In this document: piece after piece, positions 53,277-62,200 of the stretch
Numbering within the stretch: the stretch's first letter is position 1
How the letters are laid out: each line of letters opens with the position of its first letter
Source: Lutimonas saemankumensis
GTDB taxonomy: Bacteria; Bacteroidota; Bacteroidia; Flavobacteriales; Flavobacteriaceae
NCBI RefSeq assembly: GCF_020171465.1
Contig: NZ_JAIUZR010000001.1
Coordinates: 124,001 to 188,000, forward strand
Direction of reading: 5' to 3'
DNA length: 64,000 bases
Notes under the pieces: generated by a model
The model's input: only the letters and a program-made list of their open reading frames with translations
The model's database searches: none
What the model was told of the DNA's origin: nothing
Made by a program: the position numbers and the translations under genes

Positions 53277-54902
53277 TTAGTCTAACTGTGGACCAGCGGC
53301 AACCAATCTTTTTCCTTCTTCATTATCTGTATACTTCTCGAAGTTTTTCGCGAACAGACCAGCTAATTTTTTAGCTCTTTTGTCCCATTCTGCTGGATCT
53401 TCGTAAGTGTCTCTAGGATCTAATATTTCATCATGTACATCTTCTAAAGAAGTAGGAACTTCTAAATTAAATACAGGAATGATTTTAGTTTCAGCTTTAT
53501 CAACCGAACCGTCTAAGATTCTATCGATAATTCCTCTTGTGTCCTGGATAGAAATTCGTTTTCCAGTTCCATTCCAACCTGTGTTTACAAGATAAGCTTC
53601 CGCTCCGTGCTCTTCCATTTTCTTAACGAGTTCTTCACCGTATTTTGTTGGGTGTAAAGTCAAGAAGGCTTCACCGAAACAAGCTGAGAATGTTGGAGTA
53701 GGTTCATTAACTCCTCTTTCTGTACCGGCTAGTTTAGCTGTAAATCCTGATAGGAAATGGTATTTAGTTTGTTCTGGAGTCAACTTGGATACCGGAGGCA
53801 TTACACCGAAAGCATCCGCAGTTAAGAATATAACTTTATTAGCATGACCTGCTTTAGAAACCGGTTTTACAATGTTATCAATATGGTAAATAGGGTATGT
53901 AACTCTTGTGTTCTGAGTCACTGATCCATCAGTGAAATCAATTTTTCCGTTTTCATCAACTGTTACATTCTCAAGTAATGCATCTCTTTTGATGGCGTTG
54001 TAAATATCCGGTTCAGCCTCCTGACAAAGGTCAATCGTTTTTGCGTAACAACCACCTTCAAAGTTAAAGACACCTTCATCATCCCATCCGTGCTCATCAT
54101 CACCAATTAATGCTCTGTTTGGATCTGTGGAAAGCGTAGTTTTACCTGTTCCGGATAATCCGAAGAAAATAGCTGTTTTACCATCTTTACCAACGTTCGC
54201 TGAACAGTGCATTGAAGAAATTCCTCGTTGGGGTAAGAAATAGTTCATCATGGCGAACATTCCTTTTTTCATTTCACCTCCATACCAGGTTCCACCGATG
54301 ATTTGCATTTGCTCTGTTAAGTTAAACATCGTAAATACTTCAGAATTTAAACCATGTTTTTTCCAATTATCATTCTGAGTTTCAGAACCATTCATCACTA
54401 CGAAATCCGGTTCTCCAAAAGTTTCTAATTCTTCAGAAGTAGGTCTGATGAACATATTTGTAACAAAATGCGCCTGCCATGGAACTTCCACAATAAATCT
54501 AATTTTTAACCTTGTGTCTTCGTTGGCACCACAAAAAGCATCAACCACATATAATTTTTTACCTGATAATTCATCAAGAACTAATTGCTTCAATTCATCC
54601 CAAACCTCTTGAGTTGTTGGTTTGTTGTCATTTGGGGCTTTATCAGAGGTCCACCATAAAGTATCTTTAGTTACATCATCTTTTACAATAAACTTATCTT
54701 TAGGTGAACGACCCGTAAATTTACCTGTCATTACATTTAAGGCACCTAATTCGGTTTTGTAAGCTTTTTCATATCCTTCTAAATTCGGATCCAATTCATA
54801 CTCGTATAATTCATCGTATGACGGGTTGTAAATGATTTCTTTTGGATTTTTAATTCCTATTTCTTCTAAAGACGTAATTACTGATTTTGTTAGAACTTCC
54901 AT
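53277..54902 (-). CDS. pckA: Phosphoenolpyruvate carboxykinase (ATP)
   Basis: It converts oxaloacetate to phosphoenolpyruvate in gluconeogenesis. The 541-residue protein has [11 protein letters not shown] near the start and [14 protein letters not shown]. The P-loop [11 protein letters not shown] (about residue 250) and the Mg-binding [20 protein letters not shown] (residues approximate) follow, then the ATP-binding [11 protein letters not shown]. Length and motifs match the ATP-dependent type. It is a single gene with a -7 box at 54943-54950, an upstream palindrome, and a terminator shared with dinB. Confidence 0.98.
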   Translation of the reverse strand: MEVLTKSVITSLEEIGIKNPKEIIYNPSYDELYEYELDPNLEGYEKAYKTELGALNVMTGKFTGRSPKDKFIVKDDVTKDTLWWTSDKAPNDNKPTTQEVWDELKQLVLDELSGKKLYVVDAFCGANEDTRLKIRFIVEVPWQAHFVTNMFIRPTSEELETFGEPDFVVMNGSETQNDNWKKHGLNSEVFTMFNLTEQMQIIGGTWYGGEMKKGMFAMMNYFLPQRGISSMHCSANVGKDGKTAIFFGLSGTGKTTLSTDPNRALIGDDEHGWDDEGVFNFEGGCYAKTIDLCQEAEPDIYNAIKRDALLENVTVDENGKIDFTDGSVTQNTRVTYPIYHIDNIVKPVSKAGHANKVIFLTADAFGVMPPVSKLTPEQTKYHFLSGFTAKLAGTERGVNEPTPTFSACFGEAFLTLHPTKYGEELVKKMEEHGAEAYLVNTGWNGTGKRISIQDTRGIIDRILDGSVDKAETKIIPVFNLEVPTSLEDVHDEILDPRDTYEDPAEWDKRAKKLAGLFAKNFEKYTDNEEGKRLVAAGPQLD

Positions 54903-54942
54903 AAGTCAAAATTTAAGTGTTAATTGTTTCTGATTTCTAGAG

Positions 54943-54950
54943 CAAATTTA
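54943..54950 (-). promoter_or_regulatory. -7 element TAAATTTG of pckA
   Basis: A full TAnnTTTG match on the minus strand, 41 bases before the pckA ATG. No TTG box is seen at the usual spacing, so an activator may be needed; this is inference. The remaining gap 54951-55193 has no gene that I can see. Confidence 0.48.
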
Positions 54951-54987
54951 CGCACAATCATAACCTCGTTTTTATGACTTTTATCAG

Positions 54988-55001
54988 TATACATCTGTAT
55001 A
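54988..55001. promoter_or_regulatory. Palindrome upstream of pckA
   Basis: TATACA-TC-TGTATA is a 14-base inverted repeat about 38 bases upstream of the -7 box of pckA, a position suited to an activator site. Confidence 0.35.
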
Positions 55002-55193
55002 TTTACGATAACGTTTTCGCCAGACGGGATTAAAATTGGCTTTTTAAAGGTAATAAGAATATTTTTGGGGACAACGCAGGATATCAACGAGTTGTAAACA
55101 AAATACGGTTAATCAGAATCCATCTAACTTGTTAAAATCTTTGAAAATCCATAAGGAAAAAAGAGAATCGAATGAAGATAAGGGGTGAAATTG

Positions 55194-55586
55194 CTAATTC
55201 GATATATTTTCAGTATTTCTTTTAAAAAAACCGACTGCAGTTATCAACCAGCCCAGAATGAACAACAATCCTCCCAGGGGGGTTATGAACCATATTTGTT
55301 TTGCTGCGATAAAACTTGTTGAAATGGCAAACAAGGACCCGGAAAAGAACAGGATTCCAATAAGAAAAAGAATGGATACACTATGTTTTGTCCTCATATT
55401 CAGAAAGGAACTGTTATTTACTAGCAGAATACCTAAAACATGGTACATCATGTAACGAACTCCTGTTTCAAAATTCAAAAGTTCCTGTGGATCTAGTTTG
55501 TCTTTTAAAGAATGAGCACCAAAGGCACCAAGGGCAATTGTAAACAGGCCTAATAAGGCTGCAATACCTGAAATTCTGGAGATCAT
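55194..55586 (-). CDS. DUF423 family membrane protein
   Basis: A 130-residue protein with four helices. It begins ISGIAALLGLFTIALGAFGAHSL, the hallmark start of DUF423 (YgdD-type) proteins, and has FETGVRYMMYHVLGIL and PLGGLLFILGWL. The family's function is not established. It is a single gene, divergent from the saccharopine-reductase-like gene. Confidence 0.9.
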   Translation of the reverse strand: MISRISGIAALLGLFTIALGAFGAHSLKDKLDPQELLNFETGVRYMMYHVLGILLVNNSSFLNMRTKHSVSILFLIGILFFSGSLFAISTSFIAAKQIWFITPLGGLLFILGWLITAVGFFKRNTENISN

Positions 55587-55704
55587 ATCATTAAGTTTAA
55601 TGAGCTGCTAAGATACAGATATATAGAATCCATCACAAGGAAATAAAAGTAATCATACCGGTTTTTTTTGTTCTATTCTAAGTTCTAATTCTTTTCATTT
55701 TAAT

Positions 55705-55712
55705 TACATTTG
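55705..55712 (+). promoter_or_regulatory. -7 element TACATTTG
   Basis: A full TAnnTTTG match 19 bases before the ATG at 55732. The leader would be about 15 bases. No TTG box is seen upstream at the usual distance. Confidence 0.45.
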
Positions 55713-55731
55713 GAGAAACAAGAATTGAACT

Positions 55732-57102
55732 ATGAGACGAATTTTAATTGTTGGTGCAGGCAGGTCTTCTTCTGCATTGGTAAGGTATCTTTTGGAAAAA
55801 TCAGAACAGGAGAAACTAAGTGTCATTATTGCCGATGTTTCAATTGAAAATGCTAAAAAACTTGTAGGCGGGCATAAGAACGGCAAGATCGTTAATCTGG
55901 ATATTTTTAATGTTGAAAGAAGAAAGGAGATCATTCAGGAATCAGATATCGTCATATCCATGCTTCCGGCCCGGTTTCATCTGGAAGTGGCCAAAGATTG
56001 TCTCGAGTTTGGAAAAAACCTTGTAACAGCTTCTTATATTTCTGAAGAATTGAAGGCTATGAATGATGAGGTTTTGGAAAAGGGCCTTATTTTTATGAAT
56101 GAAATTGGACTGGACCCTGGAATTGATCATATGAGTGCCATGCAGGTGATCGATCGGATCAAAGAAAAAGGAGGTAAGATGATACTTTTTGAATCCTTTA
56201 CAGGTGGTCTGGTAGCTCCGGAGAGCGATGATAATCTTTGGAACTATAAATTTACCTGGAACCCAAGAAATGTAGTTGTGGCGGGTCAAGGAGGTATAGC
56301 AAAATTCATCCAGGAGGGTAAGTACAAATACATTCCTTATCACAAACTATTCAGAAGGACAGAATTTCTTTCCATTGAGGGTTTTGGTAAATTCGAGGCA
56401 CTGGCCAACAGAGATTCATTGAATTACAGAGAAATTTACGGATTGCAGGATGCCCTGACCCTTTATCGGGGAACGATAAGAAGAGTTGGTTTTTCAAGGG
56501 CATGGAATATTTTTGTTCAATTGGGAATGACAGACGATAGTTATGTTATGGAAGGTTCGGAGAACATGAGTTATCGAGAATTTACCAATTCATTTCTGCC
56601 TTATAAGCCCCATGATTCGGTTGAGCTAAAGTTGAGACATTATCTCAAAATTGATCAGGACGATGTGATCTGGGAAAAATTACTTGAAATTGATATTTTC
56701 AATCCGGATAAAATTGTAGGGCTCAAAAATGCCACTCCTGCGCAGATACTGCAGAAAATACTTATGGATTCCTGGACCCTGAGCGAGGAAGATAAGGACA
56801 TGATCGTTATGTATCACAAGTTTGGATTTGAACTTAATGGTGTTAAAAGGCAGATTGAGTCCAACATGGTGGTCCTTGGAGAAGACCAGACTTATACCGC
56901 AATGGCCAAAACAGTAGGGTTACCGGTTGCCATGGCAACACTGGATATTTTAAACGGGAAAATAAAGAATCCAGGTGTACAGCTTCCTATTGCCAAAGAG
57001 GTTTATGATCCCATATTGGAAGAACTCAAAGATTACGGAATCACTTTCAATGAAAAGGAGGTTGAATATCTCGGGTATAACCCGCACAATCTGGGTGCCT
57101 AA
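55732..57102 (+). CDS. Saccharopine dehydrogenase family protein
   Basis: A 456-residue NAD(P)-dependent oxidoreductase of the saccharopine reductase group. The Rossmann fold starts ILIVGAGRSSSALVRYLLE. SDIVISMLPARFHLEVAKDC and NEIGLDPGIDHMSAMQVI follow. The C-terminal domain has FESFTGGLVAPESDDNLWNYKFTW (residues approximate) and PVAMATLDILNGKI. It could act in lysine breakdown via saccharopine or in a related imine reduction. It is a single gene, convergent with trmN6. Confidence 0.9.
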   Translation: MRRILIVGAGRSSSALVRYLLEKSEQEKLSVIIADVSIENAKKLVGGHKNGKIVNLDIFNVERRKEIIQESDIVISMLPARFHLEVAKDCLEFGKNLVTASYISEELKAMNDEVLEKGLIFMNEIGLDPGIDHMSAMQVIDRIKEKGGKMILFESFTGGLVAPESDDNLWNYKFTWNPRNVVVAGQGGIAKFIQEGKYKYIPYHKLFRRTEFLSIEGFGKFEALANRDSLNYREIYGLQDALTLYRGTIRRVGFSRAWNIFVQLGMTDDSYVMEGSENMSYREFTNSFLPYKPHDSVELKLRHYLKIDQDDVIWEKLLEIDIFNPDKIVGLKNATPAQILQKILMDSWTLSEEDKDMIVMYHKFGFELNGVKRQIESNMVVLGEDQTYTAMAKTVGLPVAMATLDILNGKIKNPGVQLPIAKEVYDPILEELKDYGITFNEKEVEYLGYNPHNLGA

Positions 57103-57128
57103 TACCGATTTTACCTTAATTTCCGGAT

Positions 57129-57845
57129 TTACATTTCGAGGTAAAAATCTTTAACGAGCCTCTTATAGTCTTCCGTGTATTGATGCCGTTCAACTTCAAT
57201 GGTCAACTCATTGATCTCTCCGCTTTTCAATTGTTTTGAGAATTGGATAAGGCTCCTTTTTAAAGGGCTTTGATGATTTCCCCGCACTCGTGTAATACGA
57301 ATCGGATTCAATTGAAAATTCTCGGCAGTTTTTATGAACCCCGCTTCTTCTTTAAAAGGTATTACAAAAGCGCATTCACCATTACTTTGCAATAATTTAG
57401 ATGTTGATTCCAGCAGGATCTGAAAATTTAGCTCATCAGTATGTCTGGCCAGGGCTCTTTTTGGATCAAGTTCTTTAAATGTATCCGTATAATAAGGAGG
57501 ATTACATAGTATAAGATCATAGAGATCGTCAATTTCCTCAACAAAATTCTGCAGTGAAGCGTGATAGCAAAAAAGTCGATCAGCCCAGGGGCTATCCTCG
57601 AAATTTTCAACGGCTTGTTCATAAGCATCATCTTCTATTTCCAGGGCATCGATAAGTTCGGCGTCACTTCTTTGGGCCATTTGCATGGCGAGCAGGCCCG
57701 TGCCGGTTCCAATATCCAGGATGGATTGGCAACTTTCAGGGATATTGACCCAGGCGCCTAAAAGGACCCCATCCGTACCTATTTTCATAGCACATTTATC
57801 CTGTTTTATACTGAACTGTTTAAAATGGAATGGTTTATTCGACAT
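57129..57845 (-). CDS. trmN6: tRNA1(Val) (adenine-37-N6)-methyltransferase-like
   Basis: A 238-residue SAM-dependent N6-adenine methyltransferase. It begins FHFKQFSIKQDKCAMKIGTDGVLLGAW (residues approximate), the YfiC/TrmN6 N-terminus. SAM-binding ILDIGTGTGLLAMQMAQ and the catalytic LILCNPPYYTDT (N-P-P-Y) follow. The target is probably A37 of tRNA-Val by family. It lies seven bases after rimM on the same strand, so it is part of that operon. Confidence 0.92.
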   Translation of the reverse strand: MSNKPFHFKQFSIKQDKCAMKIGTDGVLLGAWVNIPESCQSILDIGTGTGLLAMQMAQRSDAELIDALEIEDDAYEQAVENFEDSPWADRLFCYHASLQNFVEEIDDLYDLILCNPPYYTDTFKELDPKRALARHTDELNFQILLESTSKLLQSNGECAFVIPFKEEAGFIKTAENFQLNPIRITRVRGNHQSPLKRSLIQFSKQLKSGEINELTIEVERHQYTEDYKRLVKDFYLEM

Positions 57846-57852
57846 ACTGAAG

Positions 57853-58380
57853 TTACGAACGGTTCATATCAATTAGTCCCTCCGGAGTACTGATAAGAAC
57901 CTTTTTGTTTTTTCTGTCAATTTTTTTGATAAAGTCATCTACCATAGGAATCAGGATTTCTTCTTCCTCGTTTTTAACCACAAATAAAAGTTGCGCCGAA
58001 GCGTCATTGACAGAGTCGATAATTCCTATTTTTCCGTAGGATACATCTTCCATGACAAATCCCTCAACCTCGTGAAAATAAAACTGATTTCCTTTAAGTT
58101 CAGGAAGAAGGTCCAGGGGGAGGTAAACATCTCTTTTCAAGAGGTATTCTGCTTCATCTTCCGTATGGATGTCTTCAAATCGAATACGGATATGATTTCC
58201 TTTTTGAACAAGGCTTTTTTCTATAAAGTAGGGGACAAGGGTTTTACCCATATCAACAAAAACAGCATTCAGATTTTCATAGATCTCGGGTTCATCTGTA
58301 TCGAGCCTCAAGATCAACTCTCCTTTGAAACTGTACTTTTTTACAATCTTTCCAAGATAAAAACAATCTTCTTTTTTCAT
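57853..58380 (-). CDS. rimM: Ribosome maturation factor RimM
   Basis: A 175-residue protein with the N-terminal barrel (FYLGKIVKKYSFKGELILRLDT, residues approximate) and the C-terminal PRC-barrel, which includes VEGFVMEDVSYGKIGIIDSV and LIPMVDDFIKKID. It assists maturation of the 16S rRNA 3' domain and binds S19. It lies 85 bases downstream of rpsP with a terminator between them. The usual trmD-rplS follow-up is replaced by trmN6. Confidence 0.95.
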   Translation of the reverse strand: MKKEDCFYLGKIVKKYSFKGELILRLDTDEPEIYENLNAVFVDMGKTLVPYFIEKSLVQKGNHIRIRFEDIHTEDEAEYLLKRDVYLPLDLLPELKGNQFYFHEVEGFVMEDVSYGKIGIIDSVNDASAQLLFVVKNEEEEILIPMVDDFIKKIDRKNKKVLISTPEGLIDMNRS

Positions 58381-58414
58381 ATCCGATTCTTGATCGATTC
58401 AAAAATAAAACAAA

Positions 58415-58442
58415 AAAACCTGATAAATCAATATCAGGTTTT
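58415..58442 (-). terminator. Terminator between rpsP and rimM
   Basis: The minus strand forms an 11-bp stem AAAACCTGATA/TATCAGGTTTT with a six-base loop, ending in seven T. It lies 23 bases after the rpsP stop and 35 before rimM, so rimM expression may depend on readthrough. Confidence 0.82.
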
Positions 58443-58465
58443 CTTATAAGTATTATGATAAAGCC

Positions 58466-59053
58466 TTATTTTTCCTCTTCTTTTGCCTGCTCAGCAACTT
58501 CGTCGATTGTTTTAGGTCCTTCATCTTCTACAGCCTCTTCAGCCTTAGCAGCTGCTTCTGCCGCGGCTTTTGCATCAGCTTCAGCCTTGATAGCCTCATT
58601 TTCAGCCTCTTCTGCTGCTGCTTTTCGGCTTTCATTTATTTCTTTTTCTGCTGAAAGTTTTTTCGCTTTTTCATCTTCTTTTGCTTTAGCGATCTTTCCT
58701 TCTTTTTCAGAAACTTTTGAAGCTTTCTCCTCCAACCAAGCCTGAAATTTTGCTTCGGCCTGTTCTTCTGTCAAAGCTCCTTTTTTCACGCCACCCGCAA
58801 GGTGATTTTTCAACAATGCTCCCTTGTATGACAAGATTGCTCTGGCAGTGTCTGTAGGTTGAGCCCCATTCTGAAGCCATTTAACAGCACCATCAATATC
58901 CAAATCGATTGTTGCAGGGTTTGTGTTCGGGTTGTAAGTCCCCAGCTTTTCCAAAGACCTTCCATCTCTTTTTGAGCGAGCATCTGCTGCTACGATCCAA
59001 TAAAATGGTTTTCCTTTTCTTCCGTGTCTTTGAAGTCTGATTTTTACTGACAT
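58466..59053 (-). CDS. rpsP: 30S ribosomal protein S16 with long C-terminal extension
   Basis: The N-terminal about 85 residues are standard S16 ([39 protein letters not shown]). They are followed by about 105 extra residues rich in Ala, Glu and Lys that look like one long helix and end acidic. The normal length is about 82. Extensions of this kind occur in Bacteroidota S16. The tail's charge and length suggest a flexible or coiled surface element of the small subunit. A promoter with TTTG and TATTTTTG is at 59126-59159, and a terminator precedes rimM. Confidence 0.95.
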   Translation of the reverse strand: MSVKIRLQRHGRKGKPFYWIVAADARSKRDGRSLEKLGTYNPNTNPATIDLDIDGAVKWLQNGAQPTDTARAILSYKGALLKNHLAGGVKKGALTEEQAEAKFQAWLEEKASKVSEKEGKIAKAKEDEKAKKLSAEKEINESRKAAAEEAENEAIKAEADAKAAAEAAAKAEEAVEDEGPKTIDEVAEQAKEEEK

Positions 59054-59125
59054 AATTGTTTAAATTTTTAGGTACTCGACCTAGGTTATTAATAGATATA
59101 ATTCCACTTTCTCAAAAGTAGGGCG

Positions 59126-59159
59126 CAAAAATACTAAATTTTATTGATTCCCAGTCAAA
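59126..59159 (-). promoter_or_regulatory. Promoter of rpsP
   Basis: On the minus strand TTTG (59156-59159), 22 bases and TATTTTTG (59126-59133) match the consensus, with spacing at the long end. The leader is about 70 bases. Confidence 0.52.
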
Positions 59160-59279
59160 AATTAGCAGATAGTTGAATTCTATACTTGATGTTGATAACT
59201 ATTCCTTTTATCCGTTGTAACTAAAAAGATGAAATAGCTATTTTTATCACTTTGAAATTCTTCTAAAAGAGCAGGCCAT

Positions 59280-62200
59280 ATGTATCTTATTTTCGACACT
59301 GAAACCACTGGTTTACCAAAGAATTGGAATGCCCCTGTAACTGATGTGGACAACTGGCCAAGGTGTGTTCAGATAGCCTGGCAGTTACATGATGCAATGG
59401 GAAATATGATATCTCATGAAGATTACCTTATTATTCCTCAGAATTACAAGATACCCTATGATGCTGAGCAGATTCATGGGATCTCAACGGATCTTGCTAT
59501 GCAAAACGGAAAACCGCTGAAGGAAGTTCTGGAATTGTTTAACCTGGCACTGTCTAAAACTAAATTTGTCATTGGTCAGAATTTGAATTTTGACCTGAAT
59601 ATCATGGGCTGTGAGTTTTACAGGCTGGGTGTAGAGACGAATCTGAATTCCATCCCAGTTCTTGATACCTGCACTGAGAAAACGGCCCTTTTATGTGAGA
59701 TACCCGGAGGTAGATATGGAAAATTTAAACTACCCACCCTGACGGAACTCCATGAAAAACTTTTTAACGAACCATTTCAGGAGGCGCATAATGCCACGGC
59801 TGATGTGGAAGCAACCACCCGATGTTTTCTCGAATTAATCAGAGGAGGTCACTTTACAGAAGCAGAACTAGGAGTTGAAAGTTCTTATTTCAGGGATTTT
59901 GCAGATCATAATTCAGAGGCTTTTAAGCCGGCAGGCCTTAGACATCAGAATTTAAAAAAGGAAAGTGAAAAACTCAGGAAGGCTGCTGCAAAATCAACTA
60001 CAACAGATAAAATCAGTGATCAGCATATCGAAGCCCTGAAAGAAGCCAGGTTTTCACATCTTCATAATCACTCTCAGTACTCGATTCTGCAATCCACCTC
60101 AAACATAGGAGAGCTGGTAAAGGCAGCTGCCGACAATGACATGCCAGCCGTTGCCCTAACCGATACCGGGAATATGATGGGTGCTTTTGTATTTGTCAAA
60201 ACGGTTCTGAATCACAACAAGAATGCTGAAAAACCAATTGTTCCAATTATAGGATGTGAATTCAATGTATGCGAAAACCATAAGGATAAATCGCATAAAG
60301 ACAACGGATACCAGGTCGTCCTGCTCGCCAAAAATAAGAAGGGATACCACAATATGGCTAAATTAGCTTCAGCTGCTTTTATTGACGGATTCTACTATGT
60401 CCCAAGAATTGACAAGAATCTGATTCAACAGTTTAAAGAAGATATCATTGTATTGAGTGGAGGGATCAATGGAGAAATCCCAAATAAAATTCTGAACATT
60501 GGTGAACATCAGGCAGAAGAGGCCCTACTTTGGTGGAAAAAGGAGTTTGGTCAGGATTTCTATTTGGAGATCAGCGATCACCAGCAGGAGAATGAAAAAC
60601 ACATTAACGAAGTACTGATCGAATTCTCCAGGAAGCATGGAGTGAAGCTCGTTGCAACGAATAATACGTTTTATTTGAATAAATCGGATTCAATGGCACA
60701 TGATATCCTGTTATGTGTTAAGGACGGAGAAAAAATTGCAACCCCAAAGGGAAGGGGCAGAGGATTTAGGTATGGCCTGCCGAATGATGACTACTATTTC
60801 AAGACTCAGGATGAAATGAAGGCTTTGTTTCGACATGTCCCGGAAGCTATTATCAATATTCAGGAAATTGTCGATAAGATTGAAACCTTTGAACTCGCAA
60901 GGGACGTTCTTTTACCAAAATTTGATATGCCGGAACAATTCTATGATCCAATGGATGAGGAAGACGGTGGTAAAAGAGGAGAGAATGCTTACCTGAGATA
61001 CCTTACCTATGAAGGGGCAAAAATGAGGTATCAGGATCTGACGGAAGTAATAAAGGAGAGGCTCGACTTTGAACTGATGATTATTGAAAAAACCGGTTAC
61101 CCCGGATACTTTCTGATTGTTGAGGATTTTATCAAAGAAGCTCGTAATATGGGAGTTTCTGTTGGTCCCGGAAGGGGTTCCGCGGCTGGATCTGCAGTAG
61201 CCTATTGTTTGGGGATTACAAATATCGACCCGATAAAATACGATCTTCTGTTTGAGCGTTTTCTAAATCCGGACAGGGTTTCGCTTCCGGATATCGATAT
61301 TGATTTTGACGATGAAGGAAGGCAACGCGTGATTGATTACGTGATTAATAAATACGGAGCGAATCAGGTGGCCCAGATCATTACTTATGGTACCATGGCT
61401 GCTAAATCATCTATTCGGGATACGGCGAGGGTACTTGATTTACCGCTTCCTGACGCAGACCGAATAGCAAAATTGATTCCCGGTCTTAAGCTCAACAATA
61501 TTTTTGGAACTGATGAAAAGAGTATTTCAAAGGTTAAGGGACTTAGAAGTGAAGAAAAGGCTAATGTGGATGAACTGGTTTCTATGGCCAGCGGAAATGG
61601 AATCGAAGCGGAAACCATCAATCAGGCCAGAATGCTTGAAGGATCAGTCAGAAATACCGGAACCCATGCCTGCGGAGTAATCATAACTCCTGAAGATATA
61701 ACAAATTTGATCCCTGTGGCAACAGCTAAAGGGACCGATATGTACGTAACACAGTTTGATAACGGGGTAGTTGAAGATGCAGGATTGTTGAAGATGGACT
61801 TTCTGGGTTTAAAAACCCTGACCCTGATCAAAGACACGGTAAAAATTGTGAAAGCCTTACACGGAATCGATCTGGTTCCTGATGACTTCCCACTTGATGA
61901 CAAAAAGACCTATGAGCTCTTTCAGAGAGGAGAAACCATAGGGATTTTTCAGTATGAATCTCCCGGTATGCAAAAGCATATGAAATCCCTCAAGCCAACG
62001 GAATTTGCCGACCTGATAGCTATGAACGCGCTTTACCGTCCCGGACCCATGGAATATATTCCATCTTTTATTGACAGGAAACATGGAAGGGAAGAGATCA
62101 AGTATGATCTTCCGGATATGGAGGAGTATCTCAAAGAAACCTATGGCATTACGGTATACCAGGAGCAGGTGATGCTGCTGTCTCAAAAACTCGCTGATTT

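Noticed and set aside
58455-58745. Plus-strand Ala/Ser-rich 96-codon frame opposite rpsP
   Set aside because: It is the antisense shadow of the Ala/Glu/Lys-rich S16 extension.
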